Positions 25,849 through 35,301 of a stretch of DNA of 64,000 nt are shown one piece after another. Below the pieces are notes generated by a model. That model made no database searches and was not told the origin of the DNA. It saw only the letters and a program-made list of their open reading frames with translations. The stretch is from Hyphomicrobiales bacterium (GTDB lineage Bacteria > Pseudomonadota > Alphaproteobacteria > Rhizobiales > Rhizobiaceae). Within the stretch, counting starts at the first letter, position 1; each line of letters starts with the position of its first letter. Position numbers and translations under genes: made by a program. Where the stretch lies: the NCBI GenBank assembly GCA_021775415.1, contig JAJFHV010000004.1:182859-246858 (forward strand), written 5' to 3'.

Positions 25849-26142
25849 ATGTCCAGACGCTGTGAATTGACCGGAAAAGCGGTGATGAGTGGTAACAATG
25901 TTAGCCACGCAAACAACAAGAACCGACGTAAGTTCTTGCCAAATCTTTGCAATGTCACCTTGATGAGTGACGCGTTGAACCAACGTGTGCGCCTTCGGAT
26001 CTGCGCACAGGCGTTGCGAACCGTAGAACATCGCGGCGGCCTTGATTTGTTTCTTGCCAAGGCAGGTGAAAAAGAACTGTCGCAGAAAGCAAGATTGCTG
26101 AAACGTCAGGTTCAAAAAAAGCTTGAGGAAGCGGCGGCGTAA
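25849..26142 (+). CDS. rpmB: 50S ribosomal protein L28
   Basis: The 97-residue basic protein has the L28 signature [33 protein letters not shown] and continues through [20 protein letters not shown]. It belongs to the large ribosomal subunit. A CAGGA site lies 8 nt before the ATG, and a strong terminator follows 23 nt after the stop, so this is a single-gene unit. Confidence 0.97.
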   Translation: MSRRCELTGKAVMSGNNVSHANNKNRRKFLPNLCNVTLMSDALNQRVRLRICAQALRTVEHRGGLDLFLAKAGEKELSQKARLLKRQVQKKLEEAAA

Positions 26143-26164
26143 CCGTCCAAAAGCCGATTTCGAC

Positions 26165-26190
26165 AGGCGGGGCTGTGACCCCGCCTTTTT
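26165..26190 (+). terminator. rho-independent terminator of rpmB
   Basis: AGGCGGGG (26165-26172), loop CTGTGA, CCCCGCCT (26179-26186) and four more Ts form a classical intrinsic terminator. Confidence 0.92.
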
Positions 26191-26228
26191 AATGAACTCC
26201 AACTGGTGGCATCACCCAGGATAAAAAA

Positions 26229-26858
26229 ATGCTGAACATCTCCAGACTGTTACCCTATATTTTCGCGATGGTGGCAATTGTTGTTGCCTCCAATATTCTT
26301 GTCCAGACACAGGTTTCGTATTTTGGCCTGCAGGAAGTTTTAACCTGGGGTGCGCTCACCTATCCGTTTGCGTTTCTCGTCAATGACCTCACCAACCGAC
26401 ATCTTGGAAATGTGGCGGCACGCAAAGTGGTTGTTGCCGGATTTATCATTGCAGTGGTGTTGTCGGTTTATTTTGCTACCCCAAGGATAGCGATCGCATC
26501 CGGTAGTGCGTTTTTGGTTGCGCAACTGATTGACATCGGGGTGTTTGATCGTCTGCGCGGCGGGGCCTGGTGGAAAGCTCCGCTTGCTTCAAGTTTTGTC
26601 GGGTCTGCGGTTGATACGCTGATGTTTTTTGGTCTTGCGTTTGCGCCCGTGTTTGCCGGCATTGATCTGGCGTTTGGATTTGAAGACGGCTCTCTTGGTT
26701 TTCCAGCCGGAATTTTTGGTGTTGCAATGCCGTTGTGGGCTTCGCTGGCAATCGGAGACTTCATCGTGAAAATCTGCGTGGGGTTGGCGGCGTTAATCCC
26801 CTATCGCGCGGTGCTGACCCTGATGCCGGCGGAAAGCCAAACAGCATCTACGAGCTGA
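26229..26858 (+). CDS. queuosine precursor transporter family (YhhQ/VUT)
   Basis: The 209-residue integral membrane protein has about six hydrophobic helices and the family motifs SNILVQTQVSYFG, TYPFAFLVNDLTNRHLG and SFVGSAVDTLMFFGLAF. E. coli YhhQ of this family imports queuosine precursors (preQ0/preQ1) for tRNA modification. It lies between rpmB and cobT, with its own probable start at the ATG at 26229, where only a weak A-rich ribosome site is seen. Confidence 0.85.
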   Translation: MLNISRLLPYIFAMVAIVVASNILVQTQVSYFGLQEVLTWGALTYPFAFLVNDLTNRHLGNVAARKVVVAGFIIAVVLSVYFATPRIAIASGSAFLVAQLIDIGVFDRLRGGAWWKAPLASSFVGSAVDTLMFFGLAFAPVFAGIDLAFGFEDGSLGFPAGIFGVAMPLWASLAIGDFIVKICVGLAALIPYRAVLTLMPAESQTASTS

Positions 26859-26878
26859 GTTTACGGGAAAATTCCCTG

Positions 26879-28783
26879 TCAGTGCATGCGGGCACGTGCC
26901 TGGCGTGCACCAGATGGGCTGGGAACTCCGGGACCAGTTTCCTCGAACAGGCTTGCCAATTGGTCTGTCATTGCGCCAGCCAGTTCCTCTGCATCAACAA
27001 TTGTTACCGCGCGTTGATAATACCGGGTGACGTCATGGCCAATGCCAATCGCCATCAATTCAATTGGCGAATGCTCTTCGATGTCCTCAATGACATGGCG
27101 CAAGTGTCGTTCAAGATAATTTCCGGGGTTAACTGACAGGGTAGAATCATCGACCGGCGCACCATCTGATATCATCATCAGGATGCGGCGTTGTTCGGTT
27201 CGACCCATCAACCGGTTGTGCGCCCACAGCAGCGCTTCACCATCTATGTTTTCCTTGAGCAGCCCCTCTCGCATCATCAGGCCGAGATTACGGCGTGAAC
27301 GCCGCCAGGGTGCGTCAGCAGATTTGTATATGATGTGCCGCAAATCATTGAGGCGACCGGGGCCAGGTGGCTTATCTGCCTTCAGCCACTGTTCACGTGC
27401 CTGCCCGCCCTTCCAGGCTTTGGTGGTGAAGCCGAGAATTTCTACCTTCACACCGCACCGTTCGAGCGTGCGGGCAAGAATATCGGCGCAAGTTGCTGCA
27501 ACGGTTATCGGGCGGCCACGCATGGAGCCTGAATTATCCAGCAGCAGGGTAACCACTGTGTCACGGAACACCGTATCGCGCTCGCGCTTGAAGGAGAGGG
27601 GGGTCATTGGATCAGTGATAATCCGGGTAAGGCGTGCGGTATCGAGATAGCCTTCTTCAAGGTCAAAATCCCAACCGCGGTTTTGTTGGGCCATCAAGCG
27701 GCGCTGCAGGCGGTTTGCCAGCCTTCCGACCACGCCCTGCAAATGGGCCAGCTGCTTGTCGAGAAACCCTCTCAGCCGGTCAAGTTCAGCTTCGTCGCAC
27801 AGTTCTGCGGCATCAATGATTTCATCATGCGCCATGGTGAACACTTTGTAGTCGGACTCTGGTGGCAGGTTTGAAAATGGCAGGTCCGGCCGCTGGGTTT
27901 CTCCAGGGGTGTCATTTTCTTCAGATTCATCGTCAAAGTCTTCACCGGTTTCGGATTCACTGGCCTCCATTTCGCCGGTTTGTTCTTCATCGCTTTCGGT
28001 TTCCATTTGATCCGGCTCGCCTTGTTCGTCACCGGTGGATTCCTCGTTGTCGCGTTGGCCTTCCTGTTGATCATCTTGCGGCTGATCGTCGGAATCTGCC
28101 TCATCATCAAGATTTTCGTCACCCAGTTCATCTGCCATATCGAAGGAAGCGATCAAGCCCCGTATGGATCTGGCAAATGCGGTTTGGTCTTCCAGATCAC
28201 TCGCCAGTTCATCAAGATCTGCGCCTGCCTTGTCTTCGATCCAGTCGCGCCAAAGTGACACAAAACCTTCTGCGCTGGCGGGCGGTTTTTGGCCGGTGAG
28301 GCGTTCGCGTACAACCAGTGCGACGGCCTCTTCCAGTGGTACTTCACTGCGTTCTACGGCTTGCGAATAGGCTTGCTTGGAATATCTGTCTTCAAGCATT
28401 GACCCTAAATTATCCGCAACACCGTGCATTCGGCTGGCACCGATTGCTTCGACCCGAGCTTGCTCAACCGCGTCAAATATTGCGCGGGCATTTTGACCTT
28501 CCGGTGAAAGTCGATTGTGAATTTTAGTATTGTGACAGGCGGTGCGCAGTGCCATCGCGTCGCCCGCACCCCGGGTTACCGCCAACTGTTTTGCAGACAT
28601 CCGTTTGGGAAGGTCAGGCATTCTGGCCTGATTGCCTGACAGATTGGAACGATCCCCTGAAAAACTGACTTCAAGCTCGTGATTTTGGGCAATCGCACGC
28701 ACGCAATTCGACAAAGCCTGCTTAAGCGGCTCGTAGTCGACGGCTTTCATTCCCTTACGTTGATTATCACCTTGGCTTGCCAT
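26879..28783 (-). CDS. cobT: cobaltochelatase subunit CobT
   Basis: The 634-residue subunit of the aerobic cobaltochelatase (CobNST) inserts cobalt into hydrogenobyrinate a,c-diamide for vitamin B12. The N-terminal helical domain is followed by a very acidic region (about 215-315, long Asp/Glu/Gln runs) and a C-terminal von Willebrand A domain whose MIDAS motif DNSGS starts at Asp416. cobS lies 8 nt upstream in the same transcript; cobN is not in the window. A few alphaproteobacteria keep cobST without full cobalamin synthesis, so the metal and pathway are inferred. Confidence 0.93.
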   Translation of the reverse strand: MASQGDNQRKGMKAVDYEPLKQALSNCVRAIAQNHELEVSFSGDRSNLSGNQARMPDLPKRMSAKQLAVTRGAGDAMALRTACHNTKIHNRLSPEGQNARAIFDAVEQARVEAIGASRMHGVADNLGSMLEDRYSKQAYSQAVERSEVPLEEAVALVVRERLTGQKPPASAEGFVSLWRDWIEDKAGADLDELASDLEDQTAFARSIRGLIASFDMADELGDENLDDEADSDDQPQDDQQEGQRDNEESTGDEQGEPDQMETESDEEQTGEMEASESETGEDFDDESEENDTPGETQRPDLPFSNLPPESDYKVFTMAHDEIIDAAELCDEAELDRLRGFLDKQLAHLQGVVGRLANRLQRRLMAQQNRGWDFDLEEGYLDTARLTRIITDPMTPLSFKRERDTVFRDTVVTLLLDNSGSMRGRPITVAATCADILARTLERCGVKVEILGFTTKAWKGGQAREQWLKADKPPGPGRLNDLRHIIYKSADAPWRRSRRNLGLMMREGLLKENIDGEALLWAHNRLMGRTEQRRILMMISDGAPVDDSTLSVNPGNYLERHLRHVIEDIEEHSPIELMAIGIGHDVTRYYQRAVTIVDAEELAGAMTDQLASLFEETGPGVPSPSGARQARARMH

Positions 28784-28791
28784 TTACAGCC

Positions 28792-29760
28792 CTACGCCAG
28801 TACGAGGTTCTCGACAGTCTCTGAAATTTCCTGTCCGAATGCGCGTTGGTAAAATTCACTGACGGTAGCCCGCTCAAGTTCGTCGCATTTGTTAAGGAAT
28901 GTGACTTTGAATGCGAATGCAAGATCACCGAAAATTTCATGGTTTTCAGCCCAGTTGATCACCGTGCGCGGGCTCATCACGGTCGAAATATCACCATTGA
29001 TGAACGATGCCCTTGTCATATCGGCAACACGAACCATTCTGGAGACATTCTCACGACCCTTCGGATTGTTGAAGGATTTTACCTTGGCCAAAATGATATC
29101 CACCTCATTGTCATGCGGCAGATAATTCAAAGTTGTGACCAGTGACCAGCGGTCCATCTGGGCCTGGTTGATCTGTTGGGTGCCGTGATAAAGCCCGGTC
29201 GTATCACCAAGACCAACGGTGTTTGCGGTTGCAAACAGCCGGAAACATGGATGAGGCTTAATCACCCGGCTTTGGTCCAGAAGGGTCAGTCTTCCTGAAG
29301 ATTCCAGCACACGCTGGATAACAAACATCACATCCGGCCGGCCGGCATCATACTCATCAAACACAAGGGCAATGTTGTTCTGGTAGGACCAGGGAAGAAT
29401 TCCATCGCGGAACTCGGTAATCTGGACACCATCCCGCACGACAATTGCATCCTTGCCGATGAGATCTATTCGGCTGATATGGCTGTCGAGATTAACCCGC
29501 ACACAAGGCCAGTTGAGACGGGCAGCCACTTGCTCGATATGCGTTGATTTACCGGTTCCGTGATATCCAGAGACCATCACCCGGCGATTATGGGCAAAGC
29601 CTGCCAGGATCGCCAAGGTGGTCTGGCGGTCGAACAGGTAATCTTCATCGACTTCGGGCACGTGTTCAGAACGGGTTTTATAGGCCGGAACTTTCCAGTC
29701 ACTGTCGATATCAAATGTTTTGCGGACCGATAATGTGGTATCCGGCATACCTTCAGTCAT
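28792..29760 (-). CDS. cobS: cobaltochelatase subunit CobS
   Basis: The 322-residue AAA+ ATPase starts at the ATG at 29760, with GGAGA 7 nt upstream; the frame also has a TTG two codons earlier. Walker A GYHGTGKS is at 65-72, Walker B is [10 protein letters not shown], and sensor-type segments ([12 protein letters not shown]) follow. CobS forms a ring with CobT that drives the CobN chelatase. First gene of the cobST pair. Confidence 0.93.
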   Translation of the reverse strand: MTEGMPDTTLSVRKTFDIDSDWKVPAYKTRSEHVPEVDEDYLFDRQTTLAILAGFAHNRRVMVSGYHGTGKSTHIEQVAARLNWPCVRVNLDSHISRIDLIGKDAIVVRDGVQITEFRDGILPWSYQNNIALVFDEYDAGRPDVMFVIQRVLESSGRLTLLDQSRVIKPHPCFRLFATANTVGLGDTTGLYHGTQQINQAQMDRWSLVTTLNYLPHDNEVDIILAKVKSFNNPKGRENVSRMVRVADMTRASFINGDISTVMSPRTVINWAENHEIFGDLAFAFKVTFLNKCDELERATVSEFYQRAFGQEISETVENLVLA

Positions 29761-29870
29761 TTCCAATTCTCCGTTGATGAGTAATTTCCCACCAGTAACT
29801 CTGGCCGAAATTCAATCTCTTAACTCTTTTCAGAAATTGCAGATAGATTTCGGAATTCAAATGCCCTGTT

Positions 29871-30488
29871 TTACGAGCAGAATCCACCCTGTTTTAGAAT
29901 TTTGTATGATTTTATGATTTGCCTCAGGCGTTCTTCGGCACTGCGGTCTCCGCCATTGGTGTCCGGGTGGTGCTGTTTAACCATCGCCTTGTAGCGTTTT
30001 TTGATTTCGGCCTGTGTCGAAGAATGTGCCATGCCCAGATCATCGAAGGCTTTTTTCTCGAGTGGTTTTAACTTGCGACCTGCGGCCGACCCTACAGGTC
30101 CCAAACCGGCGCGGGCCCGCATTCTTGCGGTTACTTTTGCGGCAGCTGCCGCACGTGGATCAGTACCATGGATTGGTGGCTCGTCGTTTGTCGGGTTAAC
30201 ACCCATTGCCCAGGTTGGCCGATGGCCGGTCAACGCATCTTTTCGGATATTGGCAATGTCATCGTCATTCAGTCCGGAAAAATAATTATAGGACTTGTTG
30301 TAGTCGCGCACATGCTCAATGCAGAAATTTACGTATTGTCCCTCGAGGTCGCGGCCAAGCGGAGCCTTGTGGGTACCGGGCCTTTCACAGCCCTCCCATC
30401 TGCATTTGGGCAGGTCGTCGGTAGGCGACTTTGCCTTGGAACCCTTCTTAATGCGGATTTTGTCGTAGAATTTTGAATTAGCGTCCAT
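29871..30488 (-). CDS. J-domain protein with N-terminal Cys/His region
   Basis: The 205-residue protein ends in a J domain (about 140-205, FDDLGMAHSSTQAEIKKRYKAMVKQHHPDTNGG) with the HPD tripeptide that stimulates DnaK. The N-terminal half contains a Cys/His set (CRWEGCERPGTHKAP ... FCIEHVRDYNKSYNYF) that could bind zinc. Similar J proteins sit next to bolA and cobS in alphaproteobacteria. It has no Gly/Phe region or classic DnaJ zinc finger, so it is a class III co-chaperone with an unknown client. Confidence 0.85.
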   Translation of the reverse strand: MDANSKFYDKIRIKKGSKAKSPTDDLPKCRWEGCERPGTHKAPLGRDLEGQYVNFCIEHVRDYNKSYNYFSGLNDDDIANIRKDALTGHRPTWAMGVNPTNDEPPIHGTDPRAAAAAKVTARMRARAGLGPVGSAAGRKLKPLEKKAFDDLGMAHSSTQAEIKKRYKAMVKQHHPDTNGGDRSAEERLRQIIKSYKILKQGGFCS

Positions 30489-30616
30489 GGGGTAATTATG
30501 GCCCTTTTTAGCGAATGAACAAGGATTGACTTTGAACCAATGTGGTTCCAGAAAGCGCGGTTATGTTTTTACGGCGTTTTGATTCCTGCAAATTGATCAA
30601 AACCGAGGAGATTTTA

Positions 30617-30889
30617 GTGGACGACATTGCAAACCAGTTAGAGCAGCAACTGCGACAAGCCTTCTCTCCGGAACGACTTGATATCATAAATGAGAGCCAT
30701 TTGCATGCCGGACATCAGCCAGAATTTGATGGCACCGGTCAAACCCATTTTCGTGTTCGTATCGTAGCAGATGTATTTACTGGTATGAGCCGTGTCGAGC
30801 GGCACCGCAAGATCAACGAATTTGTCGCACCGCATATGGAACACGGATTACACGCAATCGCGATTGAAGCAAAGGCCCCGGGTGAATAG
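30617..30889 (+). CDS. bolA: BolA family protein
   Basis: The GTG start at 30617 follows GAGGAG at 6-nt spacing and gives 90 residues, the normal BolA size; upstream in-frame starts would add an atypical 25 residues. The core NESHLHAGH ... THFRVRIVADVFTGMSRVERHRKINEFV ... GLHAIAIEAKAP is diagnostic. BolA proteins pair with monothiol glutaredoxins to handle [2Fe-2S] clusters. It is divergent from the J-domain gene and converges on the corC-like gene, with 5 bp between stops. Confidence 0.92.
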   Translation: MDDIANQLEQQLRQAFSPERLDIINESHLHAGHQPEFDGTGQTHFRVRIVADVFTGMSRVERHRKINEFVAPHMEHGLHAIAIEAKAPGE

Positions 30890-30894
30890 TTTAC

Positions 30895-32157
30895 TCAAAT
30901 TTTTCTGATTCTCAGCCTCGTAATCCGGTTTTTCTCCCGTGCGATGATGACAAATCGTTTGCCATAAAATGTGAATGTCTGCTTTTCCTCAGGGATCATC
31001 TGGGCTGCATGAATAACCAGTCCGGCAACAGTTGTTGCTTCTTCATCTGGAAGTTGCCACTCCAATGCCCGGTTCAGATCACGCACTGGAACTGAACCCT
31101 CGACAAGGTAGGAACCGTCCGCTTGTGCAACGACACCGGAAACTTCCTCATCATGCTCGTCGGCAATTTCACCAACGATTTCTTCCAGAATGTCTTCAAG
31201 CGTTACCAGGCCTTCCACTTCGCCATACTCGTCCACTACCAACGCAATATGGGCTTTCTTTCGAAGGAATGCATTCAACTGTGCCTGTAGGGTTGTGGTT
31301 TCAGGCACAAACCAGGGATTGGTGGCAATCTTGCGAATGTTAAGTGTTTTGAGATTGCCGCTCTTGGTGGCAAGCGTTCTCAAGACATCTTTTGAGTGCA
31401 AAATGCCGACAATGTTTTCACTTTCGCCCTGCCATAACGGGATTCTTGTATAGGGGCTTTCCAGCATCTGTTTGACGATTTGATCCGGGGGATCATCAAC
31501 ATTGATGCTTTCCATGTTGGTGCGGTGGATCATCACATCCGAGACTTCCAGCTCATGCAGGTCAAGTACCCCGCCAAGCCGGTCGCGATCATCTTTCACC
31601 ACTGATCCGTCCCGGTGAAGTACTTCCACTGCTCCACGCAATTCCTCATGTGCGGTTAGCATCGACTGCTCTTCGTCAATCTTGACCCCAAACAACCGCA
31701 GAATGGCGCGGACAATCCAGGTCACAACCGCAGCGAATGGCGATAGTACAGCTACGATGGGTCGCAACACTGGTGCAACTGTGACAGCGAAGCGATCAGC
31801 ATTTGATATTGCCCAGGATTTAGGCATCACCTCTGCAAAGATCACCACAACGATGGTCATCACGAGGGTTGCGATTGCAACACCTGCATCGCCATAAAGA
31901 TTGAGGAAGAAGCTGGTTGCCAGGGCGGAGGCCAGAATGTTTACCAGATTGTTGCCGATCAACAGGGCGCCGATCAGGTGGTCACGTTTTTCGATCAGTC
32001 GGGTGACCATGCCGGCACGGCTGTCACCATTTTTTTCAAGCTGGTGCAATCGCGCGCGTGAAGCGGCGGTCAGGGCGGTTTCCGATCCCGAAAAAAACGC
32101 TGACAAGACGATCAGAATGAGGATTGCGGCAAGTATTAGCCAATAGGCGGTAATCAT
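30895..32157 (-). CDS. CNNM/CorC-type membrane protein (HlyC/CorC family)
   Basis: The 420-residue product has an N-terminal DUF21/CNNM membrane domain (helices within about 1-150, including LSAFFSGSETALTAASRARL), a tandem CBS domain (about 210-330) and a C-terminal CorC_HlyC domain (about 345-420). Relatives act in Mg2+/Co2+ efflux or homeostasis. The ATG overlaps the aroB stop by 4 nt (ATGA), so it is the last gene of an aroK-aroB-corC operon, an arrangement known in alphaproteobacteria. Confidence 0.9.
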   Translation of the reverse strand: MITAYWLILAAILILIVLSAFFSGSETALTAASRARLHQLEKNGDSRAGMVTRLIEKRDHLIGALLIGNNLVNILASALATSFFLNLYGDAGVAIATLVMTIVVVIFAEVMPKSWAISNADRFAVTVAPVLRPIVAVLSPFAAVVTWIVRAILRLFGVKIDEEQSMLTAHEELRGAVEVLHRDGSVVKDDRDRLGGVLDLHELEVSDVMIHRTNMESINVDDPPDQIVKQMLESPYTRIPLWQGESENIVGILHSKDVLRTLATKSGNLKTLNIRKIATNPWFVPETTTLQAQLNAFLRKKAHIALVVDEYGEVEGLVTLEDILEEIVGEIADEHDEEVSGVVAQADGSYLVEGSVPVRDLNRALEWQLPDEEATTVAGLVIHAAQMIPEEKQTFTFYGKRFVIIAREKNRITRLRIRKI

Positions 32158-33284
32158 TTTGACAAGTGATCTTTCAGAAAGCTGGACACTTCGGATGCCG
32201 GGACATCATCTGCAATATAGGCTTTTCCGATGCCGTTTGTAAGGATGAAGGTTAGCGCACCGCGTTTAACCTTCTTGTCCTGAGCGATAAATCCCATCAG
32301 GGTTTCAACATTCGGCTTGTCGCCTGGTATATCGCCAATCGATGTGGGCAGGCCGACGGTTTTAAGGTGATGGCGAAGACGGTCCACATCATCTATGGCG
32401 CACAGGTTCATCCGGTTGGAGAATTCATGAGCCATCATCATGCCGATCGCAACACCCTCTCCGTGTATCAATCTTGCTCCGTCGTAACCTGTGTAGCCCT
32501 CAAGCGCATGGCCAAAAGTGTGCCCCAGATTGAGGAGTGCTCTTTGTCCCGCTTCTGTCTCGTCAGCAGCAACAATTTCTGCTTTAGCACGACAGCTCTT
32601 TGCAATGGCGTCAACAAGCGCGGATTCGTGGGCAAAAATCTGAGTATGAGATTGTTCAAGCCAATCGAAAAAATCCGGGTATTTAATCAGGCCGTATTTT
32701 GCGACTTCCGCATAGCCGGCGCGGAATTCGCGTTCTGGCAGGGTTTTCAATACATCGACATCAATCAACACTCTTGAGGGTTGATGAAAAGCACCTATGA
32801 GGTTTTTTCCGAGGGTTGAATTGATCCCGGTCTTGCCCCCCACAGAAGAGTCTACCTGTGCAAGCAGGCTGGTTGGTATCTGAAAGAACCGCATGCCGCG
32901 CCGGGTTATCGCTGCAGCAAACCCGGCAAGATCTCCGACAACGCCGCCGCCAAATGCCAGTACCAGATCAGATCGCTCAAGCCGCAGGGCAAGCAATTTG
33001 TCTACCACAATCCCAAGCGTCTCGCTGGATTTGGATGCTTCGCCTGCGGCCACTTCGATGGTGTGGTATTCCAGCCCTGCACCGGAGAGGCTTGCTCGAA
33101 GACTATCCCCATGGGCAGCGTTGACGTTGGTGTCGGTAACAATTGCGCATTTGGTTCCAGGCGCAAATTCGGAAATCATCGTGCCTGCATGTTCGATTAG
33201 ATTACGGCCGATGTCGATTGCATAGGAGCGTTCGCCTAACTCAACCGGTACGGTGCATTGTATATTTGCTGCAGTATTTGTCAT
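32154..33284 (-). CDS. aroB: 3-dehydroquinate synthase
   Basis: The 376-residue enzyme converts DAHP to 3-dehydroquinate, the second step of the shikimate pathway, using NAD+ and a divalent metal. Motifs seen are FGGGVVGDLAGFAAAITRRG (NAD/substrate loop), PTSLLAQVDSSVGGKTGIN, and the metal-binding His residues in NLGHTFGHALE and LIHGEGVAIGM. It starts immediately after the aroK stop (TAAATG), indicating coupled translation. Confidence 0.96.
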   Translation of the reverse strand: MTNTAANIQCTVPVELGERSYAIDIGRNLIEHAGTMISEFAPGTKCAIVTDTNVNAAHGDSLRASLSGAGLEYHTIEVAAGEASKSSETLGIVVDKLLALRLERSDLVLAFGGGVVGDLAGFAAAITRRGMRFFQIPTSLLAQVDSSVGGKTGINSTLGKNLIGAFHQPSRVLIDVDVLKTLPEREFRAGYAEVAKYGLIKYPDFFDWLEQSHTQIFAHESALVDAIAKSCRAKAEIVAADETEAGQRALLNLGHTFGHALEGYTGYDGARLIHGEGVAIGMMMAHEFSNRMNLCAIDDVDRLRHHLKTVGLPTSIGDIPGDKPNVETLMGFIAQDKKVKRGALTFILTNGIGKAYIADDVPASEVSSFLKDHLSK

Positions 33285-33878
33285 TTACCCGGCTTCCTGG
33301 CTGTTTGATTGCGACGCAAGATATTGGGCCAGGGCCTCCAATACCGCATCCCGGGTTTGGATCTTTGAGCCTGATGTCGAAGAGACATGTAAGTTAGCCT
33401 GGTCATAAATTGGTCCACGAATTTCAAGCAGATCCTGTATAATTTGCCGTGGGTCGCCGGTTGCCAGTAATGGTCGCTTGCCCGGTCGACGCGACACTCT
33501 GGACAGCAATAGTTCAAGGTCAGCTTTGAGCCAAATCGAAATGCCACGCCGCGAAATGGTCCGCCGGGTTTTTTTGGACATGAAAGCACCGCCACCCAGT
33601 GCAATTACCGCCGGACCTTCTTTCAGTAGCCGTTCGATTACCCGGTTTTCCACCCGCCGAAATTCCGCTTCGCCAAATTTTTCAAATATGTCCGCGATGC
33701 TCATGCCCGCTGCCTCGACAATTTCTGCATCCGAATCATGGAATTTGAGGCCAAGGCGAGCAGCAATAACTTTGCCGATGGCAGATTTTCCACAACCCAT
33801 CATGCCGATAAGCACAATGGAAGTTTTTCCCAACTTCTCCAGCAGGTCGCTACTTTGTTTTCTTTTTCGGGTGGTCAT
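33285..33878 (-). CDS. aroK: shikimate kinase
   Basis: The 197-residue enzyme phosphorylates shikimate. The Walker A GMMGCGKSAIGK is near residues 26-37. FHDSDAEI, EFRRVE and the GGGAF shikimate-binding segment follow, then the lid region (RPLL). First gene of the aroK-aroB-corC operon. Confidence 0.95.
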   Translation of the reverse strand: MTTRKRKQSSDLLEKLGKTSIVLIGMMGCGKSAIGKVIAARLGLKFHDSDAEIVEAAGMSIADIFEKFGEAEFRRVENRVIERLLKEGPAVIALGGGAFMSKKTRRTISRRGISIWLKADLELLLSRVSRRPGKRPLLATGDPRQIIQDLLEIRGPIYDQANLHVSSTSGSKIQTRDAVLEALAQYLASQSNSQEAG

Positions 33879-34050
33879 GGTTTTTCCCGGCGTGTTTCGA
33901 CACCATTACCCCAAATTCGTCAAGTGTGCATGTGCAAATATTGGGCGGGTGATCATTGCGGATTTTGAAGTGAAAAGGCCAAGGCGGTTGCCATTTGGTG
34001 TCATGTTTTCCATAAGTGATGTTCAAATATATTTCAGGCGGTGATTTGGT

Positions 34051-34200
34051 ATGCCGAGTCTAATTCGGTTTTTAGTGGTTTTGGGTATTCTTGTGGGTTC
34101 CGCGTACGGTGGAATGGTGGTACTCACAATTTTCGTCGAGCCGAAGCCGCGGGAAATGACGGTTAAAATTCCTGCCAAGAAGTTGAACCTACGGGAATAA
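34051..34200 (+). CDS. 49-residue membrane protein upstream of xerD
   Basis: This short gene is easily missed. The ATG at 34051 (AGGCGGTG upstream) opens 49 codons ending with TAA, 6 bp before the xerD start. The product has one N-terminal transmembrane helix (IRFLVVLGILVGSAYGGMVVL) and a periplasmic-side or cytoplasmic tail FVEPKPREMTVKIPAKKLNLRE. Small proteins with this helix plus a 'VEP.PREM(T/S)V.IPA..L' tail occur before xerD in Rhizobiales, as far as I recall. Function unknown. It should be co-transcribed with xerD. Confidence 0.75.
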   Translation: MPSLIRFLVVLGILVGSAYGGMVVLTIFVEPKPREMTVKIPAKKLNLRE

Positions 34201-34206
34201 TGGAAT

Positions 34207-35133
34207 TTGCCAAATACGCATCTGGTTGAGGCATTTCTGGAAATGATGAGTGCCGAACGCGGCGCTTCCACAAACACTTTGTCGTCCTACACCAGAGATC
34301 TTGGCCGTTATGGCAAGCATTTGTCCGCCATAAATGTTGGGTTTGAAACTGTATCTGCGGCTCAAATCCAATCTCATCTTGTAACGCTCGGTAATGCGGG
34401 ACTGTCGGCGGCAAGTCAGGCCAGGCATCTTTCAGCAATTCGCCAGTTTCACAAATTCCTGTTCGCCGAAGGCATTCGAAACGATGATCCCTGCGGCACC
34501 ATAGACAGCCCCAAACTTGGCAGACCATTGCCGAAGATAATGAGTATGGAGGATGTAGACAGTTTAATTGGCAAGGCGGAGGAAGAGGCACGCAGTGCTG
34601 AGGGCACAAACGCTGCAAAGCTGCGTCAGGCCCGACTTTATGTGTTGATTGAGCTGATTTACGCGACGGGGCTTCGGGTCAGTGAGTTGGTAAGCCTGCC
34701 GGCAGCCGCGGCCCGCACCAGCGGCCGGTTTTTGACCGTTACAGGAAAAGGCGATCGGGAGCGTATTGTGCCTGTATCCCAAATGGCAAAAGATGCCATG
34801 AGTTATTATGTTGGTGCGAAATGGGGCAAAAACAATGCTGAGGGGTATTTGTTCCCGGCCAATTCCAAAAGCGGACATTATGCGAGACAGGCATTTGCCA
34901 GGGATTTGAAAGACTTGGCGATACGGGCGGGCCTTCAGCCCTCAAAGGTTTCTCCCCATGTCATGCGCCATGCCTTTGCCAGTCATTTATTGCAAAACGG
35001 TGCTGATCTGCGTTCTGTCCAGCAATTGCTTGGGCACGCCGACATCTCAACCACACAAATATATACCCACGTGCTGGATGAGCGATTGCGAAAACTGGTT
35101 GAGGAACATCATCCACTAATGAAGGACGGATAG
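34207..35133 (+). CDS. xerD: site-specific tyrosine recombinase XerD
   Basis: The 308-residue recombinase resolves chromosome dimers at dif together with XerC. The N-terminal SAM-like core-binding domain (HLVEAFLEMMSAERGASTNTLSSYTRDL) and the catalytic domain are intact, with catalytic residues in ATGLRVSEL (Arg), HVMRHAFASHLL (His-x-x-Arg), LGHADISTTQIYTHV (His and the Tyr nucleophile). The start is TTG at 34207; an internal ATG at 34243 would cut into the conserved N-terminus. It is linked to core neighbours and not to an element, so it is XerD and not an integrase. Confidence 0.92.
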   Translation: MPNTHLVEAFLEMMSAERGASTNTLSSYTRDLGRYGKHLSAINVGFETVSAAQIQSHLVTLGNAGLSAASQARHLSAIRQFHKFLFAEGIRNDDPCGTIDSPKLGRPLPKIMSMEDVDSLIGKAEEEARSAEGTNAAKLRQARLYVLIELIYATGLRVSELVSLPAAAARTSGRFLTVTGKGDRERIVPVSQMAKDAMSYYVGAKWGKNNAEGYLFPANSKSGHYARQAFARDLKDLAIRAGLQPSKVSPHVMRHAFASHLLQNGADLRSVQQLLGHADISTTQIYTHVLDERLRKLVEEHHPLMKDG

Positions 35134-35301
35134 TTGTGAGATTTACGACTTGCGATTGAGCACCTTATGAATGGGGTGTCCGGCTGCATCAATTCGTCCC
35201 TTTCGAATTCTTGACACAGCAAAGGTGAGTGGCCAGTGTAAATTGCAACAAGCCCGGCTTTGACAGGCCGGTGCGATTTACTCCAATTTCGAAAATGAAC
35301 G

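Noticed and set aside
34207..35133. xerD read as a phage or island integrase
   Set aside because: Sequence and neighbours match chromosomal XerD and no att repeats or cargo genes are adjacent.
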